This document shows positions 18,732 to 26,597 of a DNA stretch of 64,000 bases, piece after piece. Origin of the DNA: Timaviella obliquedivisa GSE-PSE-MK23-08B (GTDB lineage Bacteria > Cyanobacteriota > Cyanobacteriia > Elainellales > Elainellaceae); NCBI GenBank assembly GCA_019358855.1, contig JAHHII010000007.1:1-64000 (forward strand), given 5' to 3'. The notes beneath the pieces are model-generated. The model made no database searches. It was not told where the DNA came from and was given only the letters and a program-made list of their open reading frames with translations. Each line of letters begins with the position of its first letter. Positions within the stretch are counted from its first letter, which is position 1. The translations under genes were made by a program, and so were the position numbers.

Positions 18732-19175
18732 ATGATTCACCTGAGTGAAGCCGCGATCGCCGAGTTTAAGCGCACTCAATCTAAACACCCTGGCGCCTCG
18801 TTTCGTCTGGGTGTGGCAGCAGGAGGATGCATTGAGTTTTACTACACAATGGCGTGGGATGAAGTGGACTCTTCGAAAGACCCGCAAGGGGTCGCCCTTA
18901 CCGACCAGATCATCAACTGCCAAGGCATCCAGGTTACCATTGCGCCTCAGCATCAGCCCTACCTGAATGGATTAACCCTAGATTACACCGAGGACTTGAT
19001 GGGTGGCGGCTTTCGCTTTCATAACCCCAATGCAGTCAATTGCTGCGAATGTGGCAACTCGTTTGCCGTCAGCTCATCTTCTCCAGCAGTTCCAAAATCA
19101 TCGCCCGCTCAGGAGCAGTTGGCATTTGGTCAAGGTAATCGGTTAGGTCTTGACGAGCTTCTGTCCAATGGTTGA
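18732..19175 (+). CDS. IscA/HesB family iron-sulfur carrier with unusual C-terminal tail
   Basis: The protein has 147 residues. The family core is complete: a start like other A-type carriers (MIHLSEAAIAEFKRTQ), GGCIEFYYTM with the first Cys, YLNGLTLDYTEDLMGGGFRF, and the NCCECGNSF end with the paired cysteines. Relatives stop a few residues after this. Here about 35 more residues follow, because the frame runs 107 bases into the antisense of the SirB1 gene. A second oddity is about eight extra residues (DSSKDPQGVALTD region, 18866-18903) before the NCQGIQV strand, where a decayed copy of the 34-bp element lies. Role: Fe-S cluster assembly or delivery. Confidence 0.85.
   Translation: MIHLSEAAIAEFKRTQSKHPGASFRLGVAAGGCIEFYYTMAWDEVDSSKDPQGVALTDQIINCQGIQVTIAPQHQPYLNGLTLDYTEDLMGGGFRFHNPNAVNCCECGNSFAVSSSSPAVPKSSPAQEQLAFGQGNRLGLDELLSNG
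18869..18900 (-). repeat. Dispersed 34-bp element, copy h (decayed)
   Basis: On the minus strand it reads GGGCGACCC, one extra C, TTGCGG and then TCT, CGAAG and AG in order, with small indels. It coincides with an insertion relative to the IscA/HesB family and encodes DPQG where the intact reverse copies encode IPQG. It is weaker than the other copies. Confidence 0.5.
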
Positions 19176-19884
19176 GTTGGTAATAAATAAAGCCGCGATC
19201 GCGCAGTTCGGTCAACGCTTTAGGGAATAGCAAGAGGATGCGATCGATGACGGAGAGCGTTCGGAGCAGATCATTTTTGGAAAGATAGATAGCCTTTAAG
19301 TTCGTTAACATTCGGGTTAAAAAATAGCGAGAACCCACAGGCTCTAAAAACTCTGGACGAAAATCGATAGGCTGACCATAAATTTGGCTCAGGCGCTCTT
19401 GGCAATCTTCGGCAAACATGGTTTCGCCCCGATGGAACGGATCGACAAACACTAGCATTTCTTCAACAGCAGGACGGACTAAAAAATGTCCCGGCATTCC
19501 GACTCCCACCATGGGGAAATTAATCCGTTGTGCTAATGCCAAATAAACCAGTGAAAGCGTGATGGGTATACCAATGCGACGATCGAGCACTTCGTTCAGG
19601 TAGCTGTTGCGAGGATCGTAATAATCCTCTGTGTTTCCAGAAAATCCTAGCTCATCATACAGATATTGGTTTAACGTTTGAATCATCCGCAGAGGGTAGC
19701 GCTCAGCAGGCAACCTCGCCATAACTGCGGCTGCCATTGCTTCCAAGGCGGTGAGATAAAATTTGACATCTAGCTCAGGATATTCTTCCTGAGCTAAATA
19801 TAAAGCCGCTGTTGCCAGATCAATCTGCTCATCAGGTTGATTAATCTCCTCATAAAATCTCTGTCGCGCCTGGGGAAAATCCAT
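19069..19884 (-). CDS. SirB1 family protein (transglutaminase-like with TPR)
   Basis: The 271-residue protein begins MDFPQARQRFYEEINQPDEQ. The centre contains the family signature YYDPRNSYLNEVLDRRIGIP followed by ITLSLVYLALAQRI and MVGVGMPGHFLVRP, the transglutaminase-like core common to SirB1 proteins. The C-terminal part (RILLLFPKALTELRDRGFIY, NHWTEARQDLTDYL) is TPR-like. Catalysis has not been shown in the family that I know of, and the role is unclear. It converges on and overlaps the IscA gene by 107 bases. Confidence 0.85.
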   Translation of the reverse strand: MDFPQARQRFYEEINQPDEQIDLATAALYLAQEEYPELDVKFYLTALEAMAAAVMARLPAERYPLRMIQTLNQYLYDELGFSGNTEDYYDPRNSYLNEVLDRRIGIPITLSLVYLALAQRINFPMVGVGMPGHFLVRPAVEEMLVFVDPFHRGETMFAEDCQERLSQIYGQPIDFRPEFLEPVGSRYFLTRMLTNLKAIYLSKNDLLRTLSVIDRILLLFPKALTELRDRGFIYYQLNHWTEARQDLTDYLDQMPTAPERAMILELLEKMS

Positions 19885-20087
19885 GCTAAGCCGTTTCCTT
19901 CGTTCGTCTCAAAAGCAAGTTCAGCCGAAGTTTTGCCAGTTATAAGTCTCCCATAGTTTGGGGCTTCAAGTTATTTTCTGACCGTACTAAGTAATCTTTG
20001 CGCTGAGGCGATCGCTTAAAAAAGCTAGGAACATCTATGTTTTTTATGTCTTTTCTTCTAATGCGATACTGAACTTCTACCCAGGTT

Positions 20088-21662
20088 TTATTCTTCAAAA
20101 TCATTGCCTGAGCCGTACCGTAAAGCATCTAGCCCTCGAAAAAATAAATATTGCTGGCTAGGCGAAAGATTTTTTGCCCAAGGTTTGAAGGTGCAGGCGA
20201 TCGGGTAAAGCCCTGTGTATACACCTAAATTAATAAAATGAATGAGCCATTCGAGTAACGTCATTATCCCCACCTGGGGGATAACTTTTAGCACCAGTAA
20301 GGGATGCATAATGGAAACCCTAAGCAAGGTTTTTAGCAAGGCAGAAAACTGCACTACGTCTTGCAGAAAGGGTTTCAAGACAGGCTCTCCAAGCTGCTCC
20401 ATTTCTAGAAAAACGCTTGAAAGGAGAGCGTTAATTTGATGAGGTGCAACAGTTTGGTTAATGCCAACGCTCATCGATCGCTGAAATAACCAAGTTACCG
20501 CTAAGTTAGGCTGATAAGGCTGAAGGCGAGCAAGGGCGCGGCGGTGCAGCAAATTGGCTTCAAGGGCGGCATCAATGCCTTCAGTTAGCCGTCTGAGGTG
20601 ACGAATCATGGAACCAAACCCACCAAAGCTGAGAGGTGATTGACTCCCGCTACTATCGCCAATGGACAAAATCCGACTCCAACCCAGCTGCAACGGACTT
20701 TGGCGGTAGCAGGGAAAAAAGCCAAACAGAGCGCGCTGAAACTGAAGCTGCTCGATCGCCACATTTTGATAGTTGGGTAAGAGCCGCAAGTAATCTTCAA
20801 ACAGAGCTTCTAGATTAGGACGTTGGGGGTCAGCATCTAGATAGGTAAAAAGATAGGTGGTTCTGCCATCACGGGCAGGAAAGGCTTCCCAGAAATACTG
20901 ACATTGATTTTGAATAGAGGTGAAGGAGGCAAAGAGATCACCAGTCTCGTTTTTGGGAAAACCTTGGGCACAGCTTCCTACAACCAGACAGATGGCATCG
21001 GGCTGTTGCCCTTGGCGCGCTTGCCGAGAGACGGTAGAGAAATGCCCCATGGCATCCAGCATTACCCTACCGTTATATCTTTGGCTGGGCTGGCTTGTTG
21101 AATCGTCCGTCGGAGTAACCGCGATCGCCACTCCATTAGGGTGCACGATCGCTTCTTTAAAGGCGACTTGCTCAAACAACTGTCCGCCAGCAGCAAGAAA
21201 TCTTGATTTGAGGGTTTCGAGGAGAAAAACCGGGTCAACGCCGATGTTAAGAACATCTTCGACCCATAGTTCTATGCCTTGATCGAAGGTGAGACGGGCG
21301 GGATTGTAGCAAGTAGCGATCGCTTTCTCTAACTCTGCTTCTGTCAATAGCTCCAAATCTACCAAGACCTGCAACTCTTTACGAGAAATATTCCACTCCT
21401 GCTCTCGTCCTCGCAAAATGCCTCGCTCCAATAGGGCGACCCGCCATCCTCGCTGTGCCAGTGCTGCGCCCATCAGAATTCCCAGCGTGCCGCCACAAAT
21501 CACCGCATCCCAATCCACTTCCTCTAGTAGTTCAGAACTTTCGGTGACAACGATCGCCTCTGATAAAGCATTCTCTCGATAACTTTGCCAGAGGCGATCG
21601 GCGCTCCGTAGCCCCTCTAAGGTGCCAGGCAGTTGAGAGAGAACCTGCTCAGTAAGACTCAT
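20088..21662 (-). CDS. cruP: CruP, lycopene-cyclase-family FAD protein
   Basis: The product has 524 residues. The FAD-binding motif is at residues 53-80 (DAVICGGTLGILMGAALAQR, ending in LLERG), followed by the cyclase-family signature GREQEWNISRKELQVLVDL and WVEDVLNIGV. SIGDSSGSQSPLSFGGFGSM is the C-terminal FAD site. The length and motifs fit CruP, the paralogue of CruA lycopene cyclase conserved in cyanobacteria and plants; CruP in plants limits carotenoid epoxide or singlet-oxygen damage rather than cyclising lycopene efficiently. CruA is the alternative. The hydrophobic C-terminal helices suggest membrane association. The next gene upstream on the same strand is unrelated. Confidence 0.8.
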   Translation of the reverse strand: MSLTEQVLSQLPGTLEGLRSADRLWQSYRENALSEAIVVTESSELLEEVDWDAVICGGTLGILMGAALAQRGWRVALLERGILRGREQEWNISRKELQVLVDLELLTEAELEKAIATCYNPARLTFDQGIELWVEDVLNIGVDPVFLLETLKSRFLAAGGQLFEQVAFKEAIVHPNGVAIAVTPTDDSTSQPSQRYNGRVMLDAMGHFSTVSRQARQGQQPDAICLVVGSCAQGFPKNETGDLFASFTSIQNQCQYFWEAFPARDGRTTYLFTYLDADPQRPNLEALFEDYLRLLPNYQNVAIEQLQFQRALFGFFPCYRQSPLQLGWSRILSIGDSSGSQSPLSFGGFGSMIRHLRRLTEGIDAALEANLLHRRALARLQPYQPNLAVTWLFQRSMSVGINQTVAPHQINALLSSVFLEMEQLGEPVLKPFLQDVVQFSALLKTLLRVSIMHPLLVLKVIPQVGIMTLLEWLIHFINLGVYTGLYPIACTFKPWAKNLSPSQQYLFFRGLDALRYGSGNDFEE

Positions 21663-21744
21663 GGTGAGAAAGGGATAAAGAAACGCTTGATTCAGATCTT
21701 TGATTCAGAGCTTAGGCTCAAGATGATCAATCAAGTCCTCAGCC

Positions 21745-22449
21745 TTAGCCTTCCTGGGGAGTGGCGATCGCCGCATCTGCCTTAGCTTTTGCCCGTTCTT
21801 CCTTCTTCTTGCGGTCTGCCTTGATGATATCTTCCAGGACAATTTGCGCCTGGATCATTTTTTCTAGATTGCTACGATACAGTTCTAGATCTTTTTCTAC
21901 TTTGTCCCCGTCCAAATGGAGGGCTTCGCTTAAAGTGTGGAGAGCGCTATTAAGCTTTTTCGTGTCTTTCGTCAACTCTATATCCATTGCCTCTAGAAGG
22001 CTATACAGACCGACTGCAAACAAGCGACAGTACTTAAACTTGGGGTTATCGGCGATCGCTTTCAGGGTGCCGATCACGCCACTTGAATCTTGGCTAGAGA
22101 TCTGCTTGACCTGCTCCAGAAAATCATTCGCTGTTAAGGAACTTGCTTCGCTTCTCAGGTGGGCGGCATCGTTGAGATAGGTTTGAGGATCTTCTTCGAC
22201 GGATTTGCAGATGGCATTGAAAATTGAATCTCTGTCAGATTCGGGGCGGTAGCTCTGCATGAAGCGATCGAAGGTTGTGACTACGCCGAGGGCGTAAATC
22301 GGTTCATAGCGATAGTCCGCATTGACGGAGTGAAGATGCATCTCCACCATCAATTCGTCCACAACCCGCCGATAGATGGAGTTAATGGGGCGTGTGTGAT
22401 CGTTGTAGAAAGATCGTTTGGTGTCGGAGACAGTGCGGACGTTGCTCAC
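21745..22449 (-). CDS. thf1: Thf1/Psb29, thylakoid formation and PSII biogenesis protein
   Basis: The 234-residue protein opens with RTVSDTKRSFYNDHTRPINS, the hallmark start of Thf1. VADYRYE-type text (VNADYRYEPIYALGVVTTFD) and FMQSYRPESDRDSIF follow, and a C-terminal charged coiled coil (residues 180-225, ending KADRKKKEERAKAKAD) closes it. Thf1 binds FtsH proteases and is needed for PSII repair and thylakoid maintenance. The length is normal. The 82-bp gap to cruP carries no obvious terminator, so co-transcription is possible. Confidence 0.95.
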   Translation of the reverse strand: MSNVRTVSDTKRSFYNDHTRPINSIYRRVVDELMVEMHLHSVNADYRYEPIYALGVVTTFDRFMQSYRPESDRDSIFNAICKSVEEDPQTYLNDAAHLRSEASSLTANDFLEQVKQISSQDSSGVIGTLKAIADNPKFKYCRLFAVGLYSLLEAMDIELTKDTKKLNSALHTLSEALHLDGDKVEKDLELYRSNLEKMIQAQIVLEDIIKADRKKKEERAKAKADAAIATPQEG

Positions 22450-22528
22450 GGGACTTCTTCATATAATGCGTTTACTATTATCTCACAGGTTGGGAGCGTG
22501 AGGGGAGATGGGACGGAAGACGAGGAGA

Positions 22529-22813
22529 TTAATCGAGTAGTTTCTTAATTTCTTTGTAACTGAGCCATAAGGCACAACCGCCGCCCACCAATAAAGCGAC
22601 TACACCCTCGACCCCAAGAAACTCTTGGCACTCAGTCAGAAACAAGGCTCGATAGATGATTTGGACTGCCGCGAATGTTCCAGATACCGCGAATGCTAAA
22701 CCTGGTAGTTCTTCAGAGCTAGGAAAGGTTTTCTTCCGAAGATATCGTGTCAAAACAATCAGCAGGAATATCCCAACCAAAATAAACTGAGTGTGTTGAA
22801 CGGATAAATTCAT
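22529..22813 (-). CDS. Small membrane protein, last gene of a decayed operon
   Basis: There are 94 residues and three likely membrane segments (FILVGIFLLIVLTRYL, GLAFAVSGTFAAVQIIY, GVVALLVGGGCALWLSY). No family is recognised. The start ATG 22813 shares the four bases ATGA with the stop of the upstream gene, so translation is likely coupled to it. It and the two upstream relics form one former operon. Confidence 0.6.
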   Translation of the reverse strand: MNLSVQHTQFILVGIFLLIVLTRYLRKKTFPSSEELPGLAFAVSGTFAAVQIIYRALFLTECQEFLGVEGVVALLVGGGCALWLSYKEIKKLLD

Positions 22814-23363
22814 TCAGTTTTTTTAATCGTTCCTACTTTTTCTGAGCCAGTATACCAACCATAGATCCCGGCTAAAATGCTACCCAGAACGGCTCCAGGA
22901 ATTTGTCCCAGTAGCGCTCCTAAAAAAGCTCCACCGGATACCATTGCTACCACGCGATCGCCCTTTCCCCACGAATCTGCTGGCTTAGCGATGGGCGCAG
23001 ACTGAATCGGTTCGACCCACTGACGAGCAGATGTAATTGGCTGATCTGCGGCAAAAAGTTGACCGGCGAGGCGACTGATGTCGGCTAAAGAGGGTTCAGT
23101 GGGTAAGGCAAAGCTGCCTTTGGCTCGTTCGTTCCTTTGGTATTGCGTTTGCAGCTTGCGGTATGCGGCTTCGTACTCGGCTTGAAAGTTGGGGTACTGG
23201 TCGAGCGTTGCCCGAATGTAGATTGGGGGCGTTGGTTGGCGATCGCTTGTAATGTGCTGCGGATATCATTCTGTAGCGCGTCGGGGAGCGGCTCGTTGAT
23301 CTGGGGAATTGCCCGAATGAACGCTTCGCAACTGAGGGTATCTAGCGGGTTGAGAGATTTCAT
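22810..23363 (-). pseudogene. Membrane-anchored protein of unknown family, single frameshift
   Basis: From ATG 23363 the frame reads MKSLNPLDTLSCEAFIRAIP to ANQRPQ. At the five-C run near 23226 it must slip to continue in the frame PPIYIRATLDQYPNFQAEYE to the end. One missing C would restore a 184-residue protein: total length 554 bases, one short of 185 codons. The C-terminal part has a Gly-rich hydrophobic segment (GGAFLGALLGQIPGAVLGSI). Its start overlaps the stop of the TPR-CHAT relic by ATGA, and its stop overlaps the start of the 94-residue gene by ATGA. It could be a mutation, a sequencing error in a homopolymer, or a programmed slip. Confidence 0.7.
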
Positions 23364-23655
23364 GGCGCAAGCCCGGTAAAAGTAAACGCTGCCCAATAGT
23401 AAGGATTGCTGAAGAGCGGCTCGGATGTGTCCATTTTACCTAGGTTTCCTTTCATCTCGATGGTAAGGTTTTTTAAGTATTCTTGGATGGAGACATTAAA
23501 CTGGGCAGAGACATTAGAGTAGTCTGGTTTAATTTCCAAGGCTTTGTCATAGTTAGCGATCGCCCCCTCGAAAATCTCCAGCCGTAAGCTGTTGCTCTCC
23601 TTGCTCTACCCGACTCTTTGCATCTTCACCCATTCCCCACACCATCATCAGTTTG
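23360..23655 (-). pseudogene. Relic of a TPR-CHAT protein
   Basis: Minus-strand frames give AKSRVEQGEQQLTAGDF, then after one frame change EGAIANYDKALEIKPDYS, a textbook TPR unit. Downstream in that frame comes LFSNPYYWAAFTFTG, the terminal motif of CHAT protease domains (PYYWAAF.L.G). The large CHAT body that should separate the two is missing, so this is an internal deletion plus frameshift. Its TGA overlaps the next gene's ATG, indicating that the original gene headed a three-gene coupled operon. CHAT proteins are caspase-like peptidases used in bacterial defence and signalling. Confidence 0.65.
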
Positions 23656-23726
23656 CGATTTTACAGGTGGCTGAAGTGTTCTAGAAACCGTTAAATTCAG
23701 CATCATGACCAAAGGCAAACCATGAC

Positions 23727-23917
23727 GTGAAAGTTAAAGACGTGATTAATCTGGTAGAGGAAGATGGATAGGTACTGGTTAGGACTCCGGTAGCCATCGT
23801 CAATTCAAGCATCCGATTAAGCCAGGAAAAGTTACCATAGCAGGTAAACCTAGTGTAGATATGCCACCAGGTACACTAAACAGCATCCTGAAACAGGCAG
23901 GATTAAAGCCAGAATAG
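23727..23917 (+). pseudogene. hicA: HicA toxin, inactivated
   Basis: From GTG 23727 the frame reads VKVKDVINLVEEDG, then TAG where the family has Trp, then VLVRT. One base is missing just after ACTCC, and in the next frame it continues GSHRQFKHPIKPGKVTIAG, KPSVDMPPGTLNSILKQAGL and KPE before TAG. The GSHRQFKHP segment holds the catalytic His of HicA mRNA interferases. The length is 191 bases, one short of 64 codons. With both a nonsense change and a frameshift the toxin is dead. The antitoxin hicB begins three bases after its stop. Confidence 0.85.
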
Positions 23918-23919
23918 CC

Positions 23920-24135
23920 ATGCGATACATCATTATTGTTGAAGAAGGAAAAACTAGCTTTGGTGCCTATGCTCCAGATTTGCCAGGCTGCGTTGCGGTT
24001 GCAGAAACCCGCGAAGACGTTTTGCATCTGATGCAAGAAGCGATCGAATTCCATCTTGAAGGTTTGCAGGAAGAAGGGCTACCTATTCCAGAACCAACTT
24101 CTAGCAGTGCGTATGTTGAAATTAGAGCAGCCTAG
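23920..24135 (+). CDS. hicB: HicB-type antitoxin, orphaned
   Basis: The product has 71 residues: MRYIIIVEEGKTSFGAYAPD, LPGCVAVAETREDVLHLMQE and AIEFHLEGLQEEGLPIPEP. This is the partial RNase H-like fold of HicB, with the conserved GCVA and AIE(F)H blocks. It has no added DNA-binding domain. The frame is intact although its toxin partner upstream is broken, so it may persist as a solitary antitoxin able to neutralise related HicA toxins elsewhere in the genome, or may be decaying. Confidence 0.85.
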   Translation: MRYIIIVEEGKTSFGAYAPDLPGCVAVAETREDVLHLMQEAIEFHLEGLQEEGLPIPEPTSSSAYVEIRAA

Positions 24136-24163
24136 GCGATTGATCTTCATGTAGAGGGCTGAT

Positions 24164-24409
24164 ATGAGCCAAGTTGATTATGCTGTGATGTCTGATGTGG
24201 AATTAAGACAATATTTCCTGAGACATCGTGAGGACAAAGAGGCGCTTCAAGCTTATTTAGATAGGTTGGGCGACCCTTGCGGTATCTGCGAAGCAGCACG
24301 CCCCCGCCAAGTCATCACCACCGTAGATGACCCAGATTTTGATGCCAAAATTCAAGCCGCCATTCTACGAAAAATGCAAGCGGCTGGTAGCAGTGAAACC
24401 GAACTTTAA
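24164..24409 (+). CDS. DUF6887-like small protein carrying an in-frame repeat insertion
   Basis: The 81-residue protein opens MSQVDYAVMSDVELRQYFLR HREDKEALQAYLDRL, as in small cyanobacterial proteins I know as DUF6887. It ends with PDFDAKIQAAILRKMQ. Between these, residues 36-46 (GDPCGICEAAR) are encoded by copy b of the 34-bp element. Family members have a shorter linker there, as far as I recall. It follows hicB at 28 bases. The function is unknown; relatives occur beside toxin-antitoxin-like genes. Confidence 0.6.
   Translation: MSQVDYAVMSDVELRQYFLRHREDKEALQAYLDRLGDPCGICEAARPRQVITTVDDPDFDAKIQAAILRKMQAAGSSETEL
24268..24301 (+). repeat. Dispersed 34-bp element, copy b (in CDS)
   Basis: It matches the consensus at all but one or two of 34 bases, including GGGCGACCC and CTGCGAAGCAG. 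In the DUF6887-like gene it is read as GDPCGICEAAR. Confidence 0.9.
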
Positions 24410-24466
24410 AAATCCAAAATCCCCATTCCCCTTTAAAGTAGATCATCTGAACCGCAACCCTCCGCC

Positions 24467-26521
24467 GTGACCTACGAACCCCTCCACCACAAATATCGTC
24501 CCCAAACCTTTGCCGAGCTAGTGGGGCAAAGCGCGATCGCCACTACGCTTTCCAACGCCCTGCGCCAGCAGCGGATCGCCCCGGCATACCTGTTCACCGG
24601 AGCTAGGGGCACGGGCAAAACATCAAGTGCCCGCATTTTGGCAAAGTCGCTGAACTGCATTGCCAGCGATGTGCCGACTGACCAGCCTTGCGGAGTGTGT
24701 GAGGTTTGTCGCTCGATCGCCAATGGGTCGGCTTTAGATGTGATTGAGATTGATGCAGCCAGTAATACGGGGGTTGATAACATTCGGGAACTGATCGAGC
24801 GATCGCAGTTTGCACCAGTGCAATGTCGGTACAAAGTCTATGTTATTGATGAGTGCCACATGTTGAGCAGTGCTGCGTTCAATGCGTTGTTGAAGACATT
24901 AGAAGAGCCTCCTGATCGCGTTACATTTGTGCTTGCGACTACTGATCCTCAGCGCGTTCTTCCGACTATTATTTCTCGCTGTCAACGCTTTGACTTTCGC
25001 CGTATTCCGTTAGACGATATGGTGGAGCATTTGAAGATGATCGCCACCCAAGAGGCTATCAATATTACTGGCGATGCGGTTCAGCTTGTGGGGCAAATTT
25101 CTCAGGGTGGACTGCGAGATGCCGAGAGTTTGCTGGATCAACTCAGCCTGGTTACAGGACAAGTAACGATTGATCGTGTTTGGGATTTAGTGGGGGCAGT
25201 TCCCGAAAAAGATTTGCTGACTTTGGTGAAAGCGATCGCCCAAAGTGACAGCACCTTGGTTTTAGACCAAACTCGGCACTTGATGGATCGCGGACGAGAG
25301 CCCCTAATTGTGCTGCAAAACCTTGCTAGCTTTTATCGAGATTTACTCATTGCGAAAACCACTCCTAATCGCAATGAGTTAGTCGCTATTACGCCGCCCA
25401 CTTGGGCAGAACTGTGCGCTTTTGTCCAAGGATTAGAAATTGGCACAATTTTAAGAGGGCAACAACATCTCCGAGCAGCCGAGTTGCAGGTTAAAAACTC
25501 GACTCAGCCTCGCTTGTGGTTAGAAATTACGTTAATGGGATTATTGCCCTCGGCGATCGCGCTAGCTTCTACAGCGCCCAAACCCCTAGAACATCAAGTT
25601 GCGCCAGTTAGCTCACTGTCAGTTGCGCCACCACCAATTGCGCTGCCACCAATTGCGCCACCTGTCGCTATACCCTCTGAGGAAGCGCGCTGCTTCGCAG
25701 ATACCGCAAGGGTCGTCTCACCGATTGCGCCACCCCAAACTATCCCCGATCAGTTGCCGCCAGAACAACCGACTCCGATCGCCCCTACCGAAGAATCCTT
25801 GCCTCAAGCATTGCCTACCGCAGCCGTTTTAAACCTGCAAGAAATTTGGGTAGAAGTGTTGCGTCGGGTGCAGCCTTATTCAACCCAGGTAATGATGAGC
25901 CAGCAATGCCAGCTATTAGGATTAGATGAGCATGAAGTCCGGATGGGAGCCAGATCTGAAAAGCTGTTTCGGATGGCGAAGGAACGAATGCCCAATATTG
26001 AGGCAGCCTTTGAACAATATTGCGATCGCAAGATCAAAGTGACCCTAGAAGTTATGGCTCCTGGTGTTGCCACTGCTGCCGCTCCCACTAGCCCCCCGCC
26101 TCAGGCACCGCCTCAGATATCGCCTCAGGCACCGCCTCAGATATCGCCTCAGGCATCACCACAAGTACCCAAAGCACCGCCCTCCAGCCCCCGAACTGCC
26201 GAAGCAGCACCGTCCTTCCCAGGGCAAAAGCCCCCTGAACCGCTTCATCATTTATCCCCTGAACCGCCTGTCAGCACCAGTGTTGATAGACCGCCGCTTG
26301 TGCCAGAGACACTGGCAATAGAGCGTAACACTCCTACTCCCGAAGTTTGGCATTCGGATGATGAGGTTACTCGTTCGACTAAGAGTTTTGCCCAGTTTTT
26401 TAACGGGCAAATTGTTGATTGGGAGGATACTCTCTCGGTTGACGAGATTACCGGAGATTTGGCACTGGCTGACGGCACCGTTGACCCCGATACAGATCCC
26501 GATAGTGATGTGCCGTTCTGA
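24467..26521 (+). CDS. dnaX: DNA polymerase III subunits gamma/tau
   Basis: The product has 684 residues and starts at GTG 24467 (TYEPLHHKYRPQTFAELVGQ). The clamp-loader ATPase occupies residues 1-360: Walker A GARGTGKTSSAR, zinc cysteines in CIASDVPTDQPCGVCEVC, the Walker B-type DECHMLSS, and the SRC motif in IISRCQRFDFRR. Residues 365-450 and 535-620 are Pro/Gln/Ala-rich linkers around a tau-like domain (WVEVLRRVQPYSTQVMMSQQ). The first linker contains copy c of the dispersed element (ARCFADTARV), and the second contains two perfect 24-bp tandem units. There is no intein, unlike some other cyanobacteria. Confidence 0.95.
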   Translation: MTYEPLHHKYRPQTFAELVGQSAIATTLSNALRQQRIAPAYLFTGARGTGKTSSARILAKSLNCIASDVPTDQPCGVCEVCRSIANGSALDVIEIDAASNTGVDNIRELIERSQFAPVQCRYKVYVIDECHMLSSAAFNALLKTLEEPPDRVTFVLATTDPQRVLPTIISRCQRFDFRRIPLDDMVEHLKMIATQEAINITGDAVQLVGQISQGGLRDAESLLDQLSLVTGQVTIDRVWDLVGAVPEKDLLTLVKAIAQSDSTLVLDQTRHLMDRGREPLIVLQNLASFYRDLLIAKTTPNRNELVAITPPTWAELCAFVQGLEIGTILRGQQHLRAAELQVKNSTQPRLWLEITLMGLLPSAIALASTAPKPLEHQVAPVSSLSVAPPPIALPPIAPPVAIPSEEARCFADTARVVSPIAPPQTIPDQLPPEQPTPIAPTEESLPQALPTAAVLNLQEIWVEVLRRVQPYSTQVMMSQQCQLLGLDEHEVRMGARSEKLFRMAKERMPNIEAAFEQYCDRKIKVTLEVMAPGVATAAAPTSPPPQAPPQISPQAPPQISPQASPQVPKAPPSSPRTAEAAPSFPGQKPPEPLHHLSPEPPVSTSVDRPPLVPETLAIERNTPTPEVWHSDDEVTRSTKSFAQFFNGQIVDWEDTLSVDEITGDLALADGTVDPDTDPDSDVPF
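25685..25717 (-). repeat. Dispersed 34-bp element, copy c (in dnaX)
   Basis: It is inserted in reverse orientation in the Pro-rich linker of dnaX and read as ARCFADTARV. It retains the GCTTCGC hairpin core and differs at the GTCGTC end. Confidence 0.9.
26102..26149 (+). repeat. 24-bp tandem repeat in dnaX
   Basis: Two perfect 24-bp units (starting CAGGCACCGCCTCAG) and a partial third encode QAPPQISP repeats in the second Pro-rich linker. This is length-variable linker DNA. Confidence 0.85.
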
Positions 26522-26545
26522 AGCGGGCTAGTATCGCAAAAAAAT

Positions 26546-26577
26546 AATCCCTTCGTTACACCTGCGACGAAGAGATT
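26546..26577. terminator. Bidirectional terminator between dnaX and the RTX gene
   Basis: AATCCCTTCGT (26546-26556) pairs with ACGAAGAGATT (26567-26577) over 11 positions with one wobble. A-rich DNA lies on both sides, and the two flanking genes converge. Confidence 0.65.
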
Positions 26578-26597
26578 AAAAGAAATAGACTTAAAGC

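Noticed and set aside
26095-26170. Possible intein or mobile insertion in dnaX
   Set aside because: The insertion is a simple 24-bp tandem repeat in a Pro-rich linker; the ATPase domain is continuous and no intein motifs are present.
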